64,000 bases of DNA from FACHB-T130 sp042747725 (GTDB lineage: Bacteria; Cyanobacteriota; Cyanobacteriia; Cyanobacteriales; FACHB-T130): contig NZ_JBHZGO010000108.1 of NCBI RefSeq assembly GCF_042747725.1, forward strand, positions 1 to 64,000, given 5' to 3'. Position 1 is the stretch's first letter; each line of letters starts with the position of its first letter. Shown one piece after another: positions 24,823-33,333 of the stretch. A model generated the notes under the pieces. That model was not told the origin of the DNA, did no database searches, and saw only the letters and a program-made list of their open reading frames with translations. Position numbers and translations under genes: made by a program.

Positions 24823-25653
24823 ATGAAGCTCGCCACTCGTCTGTTGCCGCTCTCTCTCGTTCCCAGGCACCGCCTGGGAATGTTTTTTCTTTTGCTCTTT
24901 GCCAGTATAAAAACGCCAAATTTAGCGGTTGCCGCCGAGCTAAAAGAGATTGTGGAGCGCGGCTACCTAATTGTTGCAGTTAAAGACAATGTCCGTCCCC
25001 TGGCTTTTCGGGATGGGGAAGGCAAACTGCAAGGGCTGGAAATTGACATTGCCCAGCGTTTGGCAGTAGAACTTCTGGATAAACCCGATGCTGTAAAGTT
25101 GCAGCCGGTGGCGAATCGAGATCGGCTCTCGGTAGTGCTGGATGGAACGGTCGATCTGACGATCGCTAGGGTGACAGAAAATTCTTCGCGCGATCGCTTG
25201 GTCAACTTCAGCATTCCCTACTACCTAGACGGCACCGCTTTAGTCACCCAGGACGCATCCTTACAAAGGCTTAACGATCTGCAACAGAGAAAAGTCGCCG
25301 TTCTGAAAGGATCGGATACGATTTCTACGGTGCGCTATCTTATCCCCCAAGTTCAGCTAATTGGCGTCGATTCCTACGAACAGGCGCTCATGCTCCTAGA
25401 ATCAGGTGACGCCGATGCCTTTGCCGCCGATGCCAGCATTCTGTGCGGCTGGGTGCAGGAATATCCCCAGTACCGACTGCTGCCAGTACGCTTGTCAGGA
25501 GAGCCGCTAGCGGTGGTGATGCCCAAAGGGTTACAGTACACTCAGTTGCGGCAACGGGTGAATGATGCGATCGCGCGTTGGAAGAGAGAAGGCTGGCTAC
25601 AGGAACGGGTTAAGTATTGGGGACTACCCCAGAGCGATACCAACCGATTGTAG
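24823..25653 (+). CDS. Periplasmic solute-binding protein (SBP_bac_3 type)
   Basis: The protein has 276 residues: an export signal, then a two-lobed ligand-binding domain (about 45-270) with the family features LIVAVKDNVRPLAF, LQGLEIDIAQRLA and VAVLKGSDT. Such proteins deliver amino acids or similar polar solutes to ABC importers, but no permease or ATPase gene is nearby. The signal region is odd: codons of about 11-20 are a palindromic repeat (24860-24880). An alternative start is the ATG at 24880, which would leave a hydrophobic signal without a basic n-region. Confidence 0.85.
   Translation: MKLATRLLPLSLVPRHRLGMFFLLLFASIKTPNLAVAAELKEIVERGYLIVAVKDNVRPLAFRDGEGKLQGLEIDIAQRLAVELLDKPDAVKLQPVANRDRLSVVLDGTVDLTIARVTENSSRDRLVNFSIPYYLDGTALVTQDASLQRLNDLQQRKVAVLKGSDTISTVRYLIPQVQLIGVDSYEQALMLLESGDADAFAADASILCGWVQEYPQYRLLPVRLSGEPLAVVMPKGLQYTQLRQRVNDAIARWKREGWLQERVKYWGLPQSDTNRL
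24860..24880. repeat. Palindromic repeat in a signal-peptide region
   Basis: TTCCCAGGC-ACC-GCCTGGGAA has perfect 9-base arms. It is related to the CTCGTTCCCAGGC-type repeats at 29741 and 58629. It is read in frame as part of VPRHRLG in the solute-binding protein. Confidence 0.75.
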
Positions 25654-25750
25654 AAAACTTCCGCTAGGGCAGCTGTGGCGATCCTCCTCTGCCGCAACCA
25701 AGTCCCATAATGAATAGAGAAGGCAAATTAATCTCTGTATTTGAAGGGCA

Positions 25751-26278
25751 ATGGATAACTCTCTGGCAATTTTTTATCTTTCCTTGTTGCTGGCACTGCT
25801 TGCCGTTGCCGGTTGGGCAGTTGTGCGCCAGGTTTTCAAAACCCGCAAAGTTGAAAGTGTCCTCTCCCGGCTGCAAAATAAGCTGCAAAACGACAAATGC
25901 ACAACCCAAGAGTATTACGAACTGGGCAGCATCTATTTAGATAAAAAACTTTACACGCAGGCGATCTCGCTGCTTCAAAAAGCTCTCAAAGCTGAGGATG
26001 CTGGCGAAGAAACTCTCGCGCCTATCTACAATGCCTTGGGCTTTGCTTACTTCTCGCAAGAGCAGTACGACGTAGCGATTCGCAACTACAAAGAAGCCTT
26101 GAAGATAGTTCCAGATTATGTCACGGCGCTCAATAATCTGGGTCATGTTTACGAGAAGAAGAAGTTAACCGCTCAAGCGTTGGAAAGCTATGAGGAAGCG
26201 CTGAAGCGCGAGCCTGACAATGCCACCGCCAAGCGCCGCGCCGAATCCTTGCGGAAACGGTTGGTTCCCTCTACTTAA
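25751..26278 (+). CDS. Membrane-anchored TPR protein
   Basis: The protein has 175 residues with one N-terminal membrane helix (about 5-23) and then three tetratricopeptide repeats (about 57-165; for example APIYNALGFAYFSQEQYDVA and TALNNLGHVYEKKKLTAQAL). TPR domains bind partner proteins; the partner is unknown. AAGGG lies just before the ATG. It is in the same direction as the solute-binding gene, with a gap of about 100 bases. Confidence 0.85.
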   Translation: MDNSLAIFYLSLLLALLAVAGWAVVRQVFKTRKVESVLSRLQNKLQNDKCTTQEYYELGSIYLDKKLYTQAISLLQKALKAEDAGEETLAPIYNALGFAYFSQEQYDVAIRNYKEALKIVPDYVTALNNLGHVYEKKKLTAQALESYEEALKREPDNATAKRRAESLRKRLVPST

Positions 26279-26321
26279 GACGCTTTTTCATCAATGAGGC
26301 TCTGCCTCCCGTGAAACTTTG

Positions 26322-26357
26322 TAGGGGCGGAAAGCTTTGCGCCCCTAGAGTTTTATC
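26322..26357 (+). terminator. Possible terminator after the TPR gene
   Basis: TAGGGGCG (26322-26329) and CGCCCCTA (26340-26347) form a hairpin that is followed by GAGTTTTAT. The T-run is short, so it may instead be an interspersed repeat. Confidence 0.5.
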
Positions 26358-26409
26358 GGTAGCAATTTATCAGTAATATTCAGTCTGGACGGAGTATTGA
26401 TTAACTTAC

Positions 26410-27360
26410 CTAAAATTTAGTATTCTTCAGGTAATTGTAAAGCGCTCTCAGATAAATTTCAATTTTCTCTCGTAGCGTCACCGAAGATAAATAACTTTTG
26501 ACAAATTCTTGACATTCCTCCTCAATTCCTCCAGAACGGCTATACATACCCAAACCTGTTGCCAACAAGTTATTGGTAAACTTAGAAAGCGATGGAAATT
26601 TCTTCTTTATCCAATAAGCTGTAAGGACAATTATTCTGGCTTGCACCTTTTGTTTATCCTTCCTCATGGAATAGGCGTTAGAGCCATGTACTCTATAAAG
26701 AGCTAATTCTTTATCAAAAATTAGCCCTTTACTCAGTCCTATTGCAGTAAATTCCAAATAACCATCATTAAGACCAATTCTCTTGGCTTCAGGCATTGGT
26801 AAAATCTGCTGTAGAAGCGATCGCCTAAAGCAAAGAGCTGTGGTAGAAGGAAGATCGTCTAATTTATCCTTCAGTTTGCCCTTTTTTATGTGTTCTCGCA
26901 GATCGTATTCGCGTTTGGGATTTTCATCACCTTTTTTACTAATAGATGCAGCTTCATTGCCATTTTTAGTAAGAGAAGGTTTACCCTCAGCATCCACCCA
27001 CTTAAGCGAGTGGAAACACCATCCTAAATCTGCGCGATCGCTAAACGCATCTACAACTTCTGCCACTTTTTCTGACACATAGATATCGTCAGCATCTAAA
27101 AAGCAAATAATATCTCCAGTACTCGCGGCAAAACCAGCATTAAAAGCCGAAGCTTGTCCCCCATTTTCCTTTAGCACTGGGGTAATTTTATCTTTATAAC
27201 TGGCAATAATTTCCCGTGAATTATCAGTAGAACCGTCATCTACTACAATTACCTCAGTGTGAGAATAACTTTGGTTGAGAGCGCTGTCAATCGCTTCCGC
27301 CAAGAAACGAGCATAGTTGTAGTTGTTGATGAGAATGCTAACTTTAGGATTATTGTTCAT
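26410..27360 (-). CDS. Family 2 glycosyltransferase
   Basis: This 316-residue GT-A fold enzyme starts with VSILINNYNYARFLAEA. It has DDGSTDNS at 41-48 and the metal and nucleotide-binding DADD at 89-92. It transfers a sugar from a nucleotide donor, probably to a lipid-linked oligosaccharide at the cytoplasmic face. It is the last gene of the minus-strand exopolysaccharide block. Donor and acceptor are unknown. Confidence 0.92.
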   Translation of the reverse strand: MNNNPKVSILINNYNYARFLAEAIDSALNQSYSHTEVIVVDDGSTDNSREIIASYKDKITPVLKENGGQASAFNAGFAASTGDIICFLDADDIYVSEKVAEVVDAFSDRADLGWCFHSLKWVDAEGKPSLTKNGNEAASISKKGDENPKREYDLREHIKKGKLKDKLDDLPSTTALCFRRSLLQQILPMPEAKRIGLNDGYLEFTAIGLSKGLIFDKELALYRVHGSNAYSMRKDKQKVQARIIVLTAYWIKKKFPSLSKFTNNLLATGLGMYSRSGGIEEECQEFVKSYLSSVTLREKIEIYLRALYNYLKNTKF

Positions 27361-27436
27361 GCTTTAGCCTCTTCAATATTTTCAAATTTCATCCGTCGTC
27401 ATGTTACTTTCTTCCCTCTCAAAAATTACTGAATCT

Positions 27437-27502
27437 GTAGGTTGGCTTGAGGAACGAAACCCAACGTTCCTTACTGGGGATCGTTCCTCAACCATTCCCT
27501 AC
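27437..27502. repeat. Diverged copy of the GTAGGTTGGGTTGA hairpin repeat
   Basis: GTAGGTTGGCTTGAGGAACG and the AAACCCAACG that follows correspond to the left half of the hairpin in the 5733-6098 duplication. The right arm is decayed. Confidence 0.7.
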
Positions 27503-27545
27503 AAATTTTTTCTAATTAAAGTAGAAACAAAGAAATAAAATCCCG

Positions 27546-28640
27546 TTAATTAACATTCAACACCTGCCGATACGCTGCTAGAGCGTTTAAAAGAGAGTAT
27601 TCCGCAGCCTTTCGCCGTAAAGCTTCAGAATTTGCAGGCTCCTCTAAAGTGCTAATAATAGCCTCTGCCATACCCTTAACATCTCCCACAGGTACTAATT
27701 TTCCATAGCGACCCTGTTCTAAAATCTCAGCAGGACCACTTTCGCAATCAGTAGAAACAACCGTGGTTCCTCCAGCCATCGCCTCAATTAATACAGTAGG
27801 CAATCCCTCAAATAAAGACGAGAGAACGAACACCGCCGATGCAGCCATGTAAGCATAAGGATTCGCCACAAACCCAGGTAAAGCCACAACTTCTGTTAAA
27901 CCTAGTTCCTGCACCAAAGCCTCAAGCTGGGGTCGTTCTTTTCCCTCACCCAAAATCATCAACTTTACCGGACGATGCTGCTGCACTTGAGCAAAAGCGC
28001 GAATCAGCGTTGGGAAATCTTTTTGTTTTTCCAAGCGTCCTACACCCAAAATCACCGGAGGTGAATCCGGTTTAAACCAAGGATGATCCAAAGGTTCAGC
28101 AACTTTTTTAAAAAGTTCCGGGGTAACAACTGGGTTGTAGATTACTTTAACCAGTTCCTTAGACAAACCCAATTTTATTAAATCATCCGCCGCCCCTTGA
28201 GATACTGTAACAACTGCATCAGCCCACGGGTAAAACCAGCGTGCCAAATAAGGTGAAATTCGCCTTTTGAGTTGAGTTGAATTTTGAGACTCTATTGAAA
28301 GAGTGTTATGCACGCTAACTACCATTCGAGTAGATACGCCACCTATTTTTCGACTCCACAAAGCCACCAAGTTTGTATCTTCCAAAGCCGAAAGTAAAGC
28401 TTGCGGTTTGTTTTCTTTTAGATAGCGTACCAGCGCGGGAAGACTGGTTATTAGCCGCTTACCCTGCAAGTCTATGATGTTTACTTCTGGCGGAACCAAA
28501 GACAAAAAAGGTCCTTCGACCTTAACTAAAACTAAGTCTACGCTTAAACCTTGCTCGATAAAACCACGAGCCAAATTAACAAGCACTCTTTCAACGCCAC
28601 CACCTTCCAGGGAGGTGAGAAAAATTGCCACATTAGACAT
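27546..28640 (-). CDS. Family 4 glycosyltransferase
   Basis: A 364-residue GT-B enzyme. The N-terminal lobe starts with LTSLEGGGVERVLVNLA, the donor lobe has GRLEKQKDFP (201-210) and the EX7E-type region SLFEGLPTVLIEAMAGG (275-291). It is a retaining sugar transferase for surface polysaccharide repeat-unit assembly, as its neighbours suggest. Spacing to the methyltransferase gene is 46 bases, so both are likely in one operon. Confidence 0.93.
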   Translation of the reverse strand: MSNVAIFLTSLEGGGVERVLVNLARGFIEQGLSVDLVLVKVEGPFLSLVPPEVNIIDLQGKRLITSLPALVRYLKENKPQALLSALEDTNLVALWSRKIGGVSTRMVVSVHNTLSIESQNSTQLKRRISPYLARWFYPWADAVVTVSQGAADDLIKLGLSKELVKVIYNPVVTPELFKKVAEPLDHPWFKPDSPPVILGVGRLEKQKDFPTLIRAFAQVQQHRPVKLMILGEGKERPQLEALVQELGLTEVVALPGFVANPYAYMAASAVFVLSSLFEGLPTVLIEAMAGGTTVVSTDCESGPAEILEQGRYGKLVPVGDVKGMAEAIISTLEEPANSEALRRKAAEYSLLNALAAYRQVLNVN

Positions 28641-28686
28641 CTTAAATCCGGCAATAAATTTTTACTAATCTTAATGAGCAAAAACT

Positions 28687-29655
28687 CTATTGTATACCTT
28701 TGTAGAGTTTAAGCAATTCTCGGTCAGAAAGAACGCGATCGCTCTTTGTCCCAATAAAATAATATCCTGATGCTGCATCAAATGTACCGGGCTTATCAAT
28801 TAAGAAATAGTCAAAATATTTTAACCAAAAGGAAGTCAACCTGGTAAAAGCTTTCACCGCAGATTTTGCCGCATCAGACTTCACGAAACTCAAAAGAAAG
28901 TATTGATATGACCAAGCTAATGCCATTCCCGGACCACACACTGCGCCACTAGAAACTTCTTCAAACTTGCGGAACAAACGGCGATGTCCTAAATGGGTGA
29001 AGCGAGTAAAATCATATCTTCCCATGTGTACTTGTTGCATAAAGGGAGTTTCTGCGTAAACTACTCCACCTTTTTTAAGTACCCGATAAATTTCTTCTAC
29101 ACATCGGTTCGGATCTAGAACGTGTTCGAGTACAGCTTGTACAATTACCCCATCAAACGAGTTATCAGCAAAGGGTATGTCGTGAGCGTCACAGATTAAT
29201 GCTGTACAAGGACCAAAAGAAACATCACTGCTAACAATTTCCAGATCGGGATTGGAAAAAACAGCTTCCATTCCATCTCCCACTATACCCCCACCAACTA
29301 CCAAAATCTTAGGCTTTTCATTCTGCTTCATCACCACCTTTAAAAACTGGTTATAATTTGCTTTTCCCTTGATATTGGCATGAATATCCGGAAGTAGATT
29401 TGCAATAACCTTTTTCAATTTTGACTGGGATTGAAAATTGAAAGTTGTATCTTGACGATTTAAAAAGTCGCTAAAAGAAAAGATACTTGAAGACTCATTG
29501 ATTAAAACAGGTATCCCATCAACCACAGGAAAACGAGCTTTACACTCAGAATTTATACATTCAAATTCCTCCTTGACCAATTCTAACTTTGAGTGGCAAA
29601 TTGGACAATTGAGCAATTGTTGCGTATTTTCCGATAACTTCATCTGGGTATTCAT
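28687..29655 (-). CDS. SAM-dependent methyltransferase with zinc-ribbon head
   Basis: The 322-residue protein begins with a Trm112-like zinc-binding head (Cys17, Cys20, Cys33 and Cys38; LINE near 51). The Rossmann methyltransferase domain follows (SAM motif ILVVGGGIVGDG at about 116-127, and the acidic residue in VSSDVS). The later ALICDAHDIPFADNSFDGVI is typical of class I enzymes. AGGGA lies 8 bases before the ATG. Its place in the cluster suggests methylation of a sugar or a lipid-linked glycan, which is inference. Confidence 0.9.
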   Translation of the reverse strand: MNTQMKLSENTQQLLNCPICHSKLELVKEEFECINSECKARFPVVDGIPVLINESSSIFSFSDFLNRQDTTFNFQSQSKLKKVIANLLPDIHANIKGKANYNQFLKVVMKQNEKPKILVVGGGIVGDGMEAVFSNPDLEIVSSDVSFGPCTALICDAHDIPFADNSFDGVIVQAVLEHVLDPNRCVEEIYRVLKKGGVVYAETPFMQQVHMGRYDFTRFTHLGHRRLFRKFEEVSSGAVCGPGMALAWSYQYFLLSFVKSDAAKSAVKAFTRLTSFWLKYFDYFLIDKPGTFDAASGYYFIGTKSDRVLSDRELLKLYKGIQ

Positions 29656-29740
29656 GAAATAATCCCTCTATTTTTGATTGGTAGTACAAAGTAATTTCTC
29701 TGACGAAATGCATAACCAGCTTACCCTGATATTTTGTTAT

Positions 29741-29866
29741 CTCGTTCCCAGGCTGAGCCGGGAAATGCTTACTGTGAGGCTACGCCTCACATTCTCCGCA
29801 AGTCTTTTGGTTGTGAGGGTGGAGGTACCTCCCGTTCCAGCGTACCCAGGCTCAACCTGGGTACGA
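29741..29866. repeat. Composite palindromic repeat element
   Basis: It contains CTCGTTCCCAGGCTGAGCCG, a GTGAGGCTACGCCTCAC palindrome and the hairpin CGTACCCAGG-CTCAA-CCTGGGTACG. It fills the gap between the methyltransferase and Wzy-like genes. Related cores occur at 24860 and 58629. Confidence 0.8.
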
Positions 29867-29872
29867 AAAACA

Positions 29873-31201
29873 TTAAGGAAAGCTTTCTATACCTGTTTGA
29901 CTAACAGTTTCTTCCCTGAATCTTTCGCTTTCTTTCCTAGTTTTTACCGCTTGGACATTTCTTAAAGAGAAAGTGATTGAGACAAATAAAACCCAATAAA
30001 TAGAGTTTGGTTCAACAATCGTACTCTCGGTGTAATTATACATAGGCAAGAACGTTAAGTAGATTAGAGGCCATAGAGCTTCTGATGTTTTACTTGAACG
30101 CACGTATTTTATTGCCCGTATATAAGCAAAAGCCATACTAAGCACAAAAAACAAGGCTCCTAATAAACCAATTTCTACTCCTATATTGTAAAAGCCATTG
30201 TGAGCCTGATACACCCTGTAGCGAAGTACGCGCCACACATAATCTGACTCTCCTCCCTCTATCCAAAACGCTTGATACCCATAACCAAACCAAGGACGCT
30301 CCCAAATTTTATGCATGACAGCTTCCCAAATCTCTGTACGACCGCTGAGGGTAGGATCTTTCCCTAAACTAAACAGCAAATTGTCCCAACTGGCTACAGT
30401 AAATGTAGCCATACTTCCACCTATTAATATCAAAGTGATGAACAAGGGAATTGCCAGGTTATCGCTCCATCGCAAAGCTCTATACAGAGGTAACAGAATT
30501 ATCAGAGTAAGAAAGATAACCAGGGCAGTTTTTGAAGTTGAAAGTATAATTAGAGCAGCTGCCAGACCAGCAACACCAAACGCAAGGTAGCGGTACTTGT
30601 TGCGAAGATCCAGAGCAGCGAGTAAGGGAGGAAACGCACATACAAGCATCAGCCTAGCAAAGAGATTTTTGTGTAACAATGGTCCTCGCCAAGCTCCCGA
30701 ATGAGTCCCATTTTCTATTCCTGCCCCTCGCAAACCTAGCGTATACAATAAGCTAAATACTGCAACTATACCCAACGCCCACGCTATTATTTTTAATTGC
30801 TCTTTTAAGCTAAAGCGGGAAGCAAGATACAATCCAAATAAGGTTGTTATTAATGTAAATATGCCAGCTTTTCTCGATATAGCTGGGAAATCAGACCACA
30901 GAAATGAGGTGACAATAAGTCCTATCAAAACTAATAAGAATGGGTCTCTCAGAGCAGGGCGAACAACACTTTTGAACCGGGCAATAATAAAGAATAAAGT
31001 TGTCGCATAAATCCCATATTGTAGCAGTAACACCATACGGTCAAAGGAGGACGAGACGTAAAAACCGTATCCTGGTACGCCCTCAGACACATTGTAATAG
31101 CTGGCAAAATTCAAGACACCTGTGAAGACTACCAGGGTAAGAATGGCGAATCTTTTTTCAACGAAGTTTAGGAGGGGATTTACAGTTTGAGCTGGTGACA
31201 T
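29873..31201 (-). CDS. O-antigen ligase/Wzy-type polymerase
   Basis: The 442-residue membrane protein has about ten helices and the Wzy_C/O-antigen-ligase segment in the middle (DPTLSGRTEIWEAVMHKI, WFGYGYQAFW, YQAHNGFYN). These loops carry the conserved Arg and His residues of the family. It should polymerise or ligate repeat units outside the cytoplasmic membrane. The adjacent Wzx-like flippase supports a Wzx/Wzy-type pathway. Confidence 0.92.
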   Translation of the reverse strand: MSPAQTVNPLLNFVEKRFAILTLVVFTGVLNFASYYNVSEGVPGYGFYVSSSFDRMVLLLQYGIYATTLFFIIARFKSVVRPALRDPFLLVLIGLIVTSFLWSDFPAISRKAGIFTLITTLFGLYLASRFSLKEQLKIIAWALGIVAVFSLLYTLGLRGAGIENGTHSGAWRGPLLHKNLFARLMLVCAFPPLLAALDLRNKYRYLAFGVAGLAAALIILSTSKTALVIFLTLIILLPLYRALRWSDNLAIPLFITLILIGGSMATFTVASWDNLLFSLGKDPTLSGRTEIWEAVMHKIWERPWFGYGYQAFWIEGGESDYVWRVLRYRVYQAHNGFYNIGVEIGLLGALFFVLSMAFAYIRAIKYVRSSKTSEALWPLIYLTFLPMYNYTESTIVEPNSIYWVLFVSITFSLRNVQAVKTRKESERFREETVSQTGIESFP

Positions 31202-31241
31202 AAGGAAGGAAAATTAATCGGAATTTTCTGATGAGCTGCTA

Positions 31242-31325
31242 ATACCATTTTGGATTTTGGATTGACAAACCCTTGTCTGTAAAGGATTTCACAATTTTAA
31301 TTGCAATTCCAAAATCCAATGGTAT
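31242..31325. repeat. 84-bp element with 22-bp inverted ends
   Basis: ATACCATTTTGGATTTTGGA (from 31242) and CAATTCCAAAATCCAATGGT (to 31323, continuing AT) are inverted with two differences. It lies between the Wzy and Wzx genes. No target duplication is obvious and there is no coding capacity. Confidence 0.7.
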
Positions 31326-31367
31326 AACTTTTAACATTGAGAGTCCGTACTTGCGATCGCGCTAACT

Positions 31368-32762
31368 TCAAGACGCGCCTTCAGACTTTGCTCCCCTGAT
31401 ACTTTTAATGTAATCTCTCAGCTTTTGGTGCGTACTGGGCAACAAAGCCACCACTACTAATCCCAGCGCCGCCCACCATCCTAACTGATAAGCAAACAGA
31501 GCAGCAGCAAAAGCACTCCACCACAAGCCAGTCAGTCGATAGTCTGGGTTGCCAATATCCCGCACCAAGTAGAAGTGAATTACAAGGTAACTCGCCAGAG
31601 TTACTACCTCAGCCCAACCGTATCCTATTAATCCCAGGCGGGGTAAAAGCAAAAAGGCTGCTCCCGCAAAAAGAGCCATGTGTACGACGTGAAAGGCTGT
31701 AACTTCCCAGTTTCGCCGCAGAACGTAGAGTGCTGAGGAGTGCATATTAAACAGGGAGTTGGTCAGGTAGCCCAAGGCGATAAAAGGATAAACTTGTACT
31801 ACGGGAAGCCAGCGATCGCCAAATACTAGAGGAATTAGCCAAGGACCAACCCAACTAACTCCGACTAACAGCGGTCCCACTGCTAATATCTGTAAACCCA
31901 TGCCTTCAGTTACAGCCTTTATTAGGCGTTCTTTGTCCCCCTGCAAGCGGGAGAGGGTAGCGATAGAAATTCGCCAGGTTGCTGCCTTGACAAAACCAAG
32001 AATCTCGATAATGCGAATGGCTAAAGCCACGTATCCCACCGCTTCCGCCCCGGCGAACCTACCTACTAGCAAGGGGTTGATTAGGGTACGCAGTTGCCAC
32101 ACCCAAATTGATGCGGAGAAGCTCATGCTGTACCCCCACATTTGCTTAACTAAATCCAAGTTCCAGGCAAAGCGGGGACGATAGCCTGCACTCCAGTAGA
32201 GTAGTGCTAGAGTTTGAACTTGCTGTAGCCACCATCCAGCCACCAGCGCCCAAACTCCGGCTCCCCGAAAAGCCATTGGAAAGGCTATCACGTAGTAAAA
32301 TAATTGACCGAGAAGTTCAATTAAAGCTACTCGCTTGTAATCTAGATTCCGCTCTAGCCGAGCCAGCGGTACTTGATTGAGGAGAACTACGGGAAGTCCC
32401 AGAAACAAGACTTGCGCTACCGGGCGAAACCCTTTGATGTTCACCCAGCTTTCTATTAAGGGAAGCGCCAAAAAAGCTAAAAGCATTCCGGCAACCGCTT
32501 GCAATAGCAGCAGGGTAAAAGCTTGGTGGTATACTCCTAGTTCTTCTTCCCCTTCCCGCCGCACCAGATAAACTTCAATGCCTAGCTGGCTGAGCATCTG
32601 AAGGTACAAAAATATACTGATAGCGGCAGCGTACAGTCCGTAGTTCTCTGGGCCGATGACCTTGGTAACTAGCATCACTCCCGCCAGACTGATGAATACT
32701 CCCAGTCCCTGACGCAGTACCAGGTAGATTCCTCCCCGCATGACTTGAGTTTTTAAGCTCAT
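31368..32762 (-). CDS. Wzx-like polysaccharide flippase
   Basis: The protein has 464 residues and 12-14 membrane helices. MRGGIYLVLRQGLGVFISLA near the start and VIGPENYGLYAAAISI match the MATE/MOP-superfamily polysaccharide exporters. It should flip undecaprenyl-linked repeat units. The ATG at 32762 is chosen over an upstream in-frame TTG because GAGGG lies about 12 bases before it and the family motif follows at once. Confidence 0.93.
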   Translation of the reverse strand: MSLKTQVMRGGIYLVLRQGLGVFISLAGVMLVTKVIGPENYGLYAAAISIFLYLQMLSQLGIEVYLVRREGEEELGVYHQAFTLLLLQAVAGMLLAFLALPLIESWVNIKGFRPVAQVLFLGLPVVLLNQVPLARLERNLDYKRVALIELLGQLFYYVIAFPMAFRGAGVWALVAGWWLQQVQTLALLYWSAGYRPRFAWNLDLVKQMWGYSMSFSASIWVWQLRTLINPLLVGRFAGAEAVGYVALAIRIIEILGFVKAATWRISIATLSRLQGDKERLIKAVTEGMGLQILAVGPLLVGVSWVGPWLIPLVFGDRWLPVVQVYPFIALGYLTNSLFNMHSSALYVLRRNWEVTAFHVVHMALFAGAAFLLLPRLGLIGYGWAEVVTLASYLVIHFYLVRDIGNPDYRLTGLWWSAFAAALFAYQLGWWAALGLVVVALLPSTHQKLRDYIKSIRGAKSEGAS

Positions 32763-33333
32763 GCTTGTCGTCCCTCGAAGTAGCAAATATTGCCGGGAAA
32801 ACCTTGATGTTCTACCAATGAAGACTTCCAGAAAAAGAGATTTATAGATAGCGATCGCAGCTTGGGAGTCTTTAGCGGCGCAAAATTAGGGAAAATCGGT
32901 AGAATGCTCATCATTTTTTTGAGCAGGTGGCTCAGCTCCAGCACATTTTTCTCCTCAGTTTGCCTTGGTTCGTCGCTACTGTATCAGTAGACTGCCTTCT
33001 ACAGGTCGTCAGCATATTTCATAGAATAAATTAGTCAATTGCCAATAATGCTAGTACAGACTGGCAAAAATATCTCAGCAGCAGTTAAAGTTATTGTAAT
33101 TGGGTGCCAATCTCTTGCTAAGCAAGCAAATTTAATTTACCACAGACAACAGCGTGCATTCGTGAGAATTTTCCCCCGAAGTTTAAAGCTTTTATAAAGA
33201 CACTTAATATTTACACATTTGGCATTGAGCTATGGAAGGCTTGATAATTTTTCATTAGAACTTGAAATTTATGAGTAGATAACTCAATTATTCTCTGCAA
33301 AATGGCTGTAATCGTACCAGTATTTAGTCAATC
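32763..33333. other. Intergenic region between flippase and GH74-like gene
   Basis: The 570-base divergent region is AT-rich and has one HIP1 site. Short open frames on the minus strand have no start signal or recognisable product. The promoters of both flanking genes must lie here, but no clear element was found. Confidence 0.4.
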
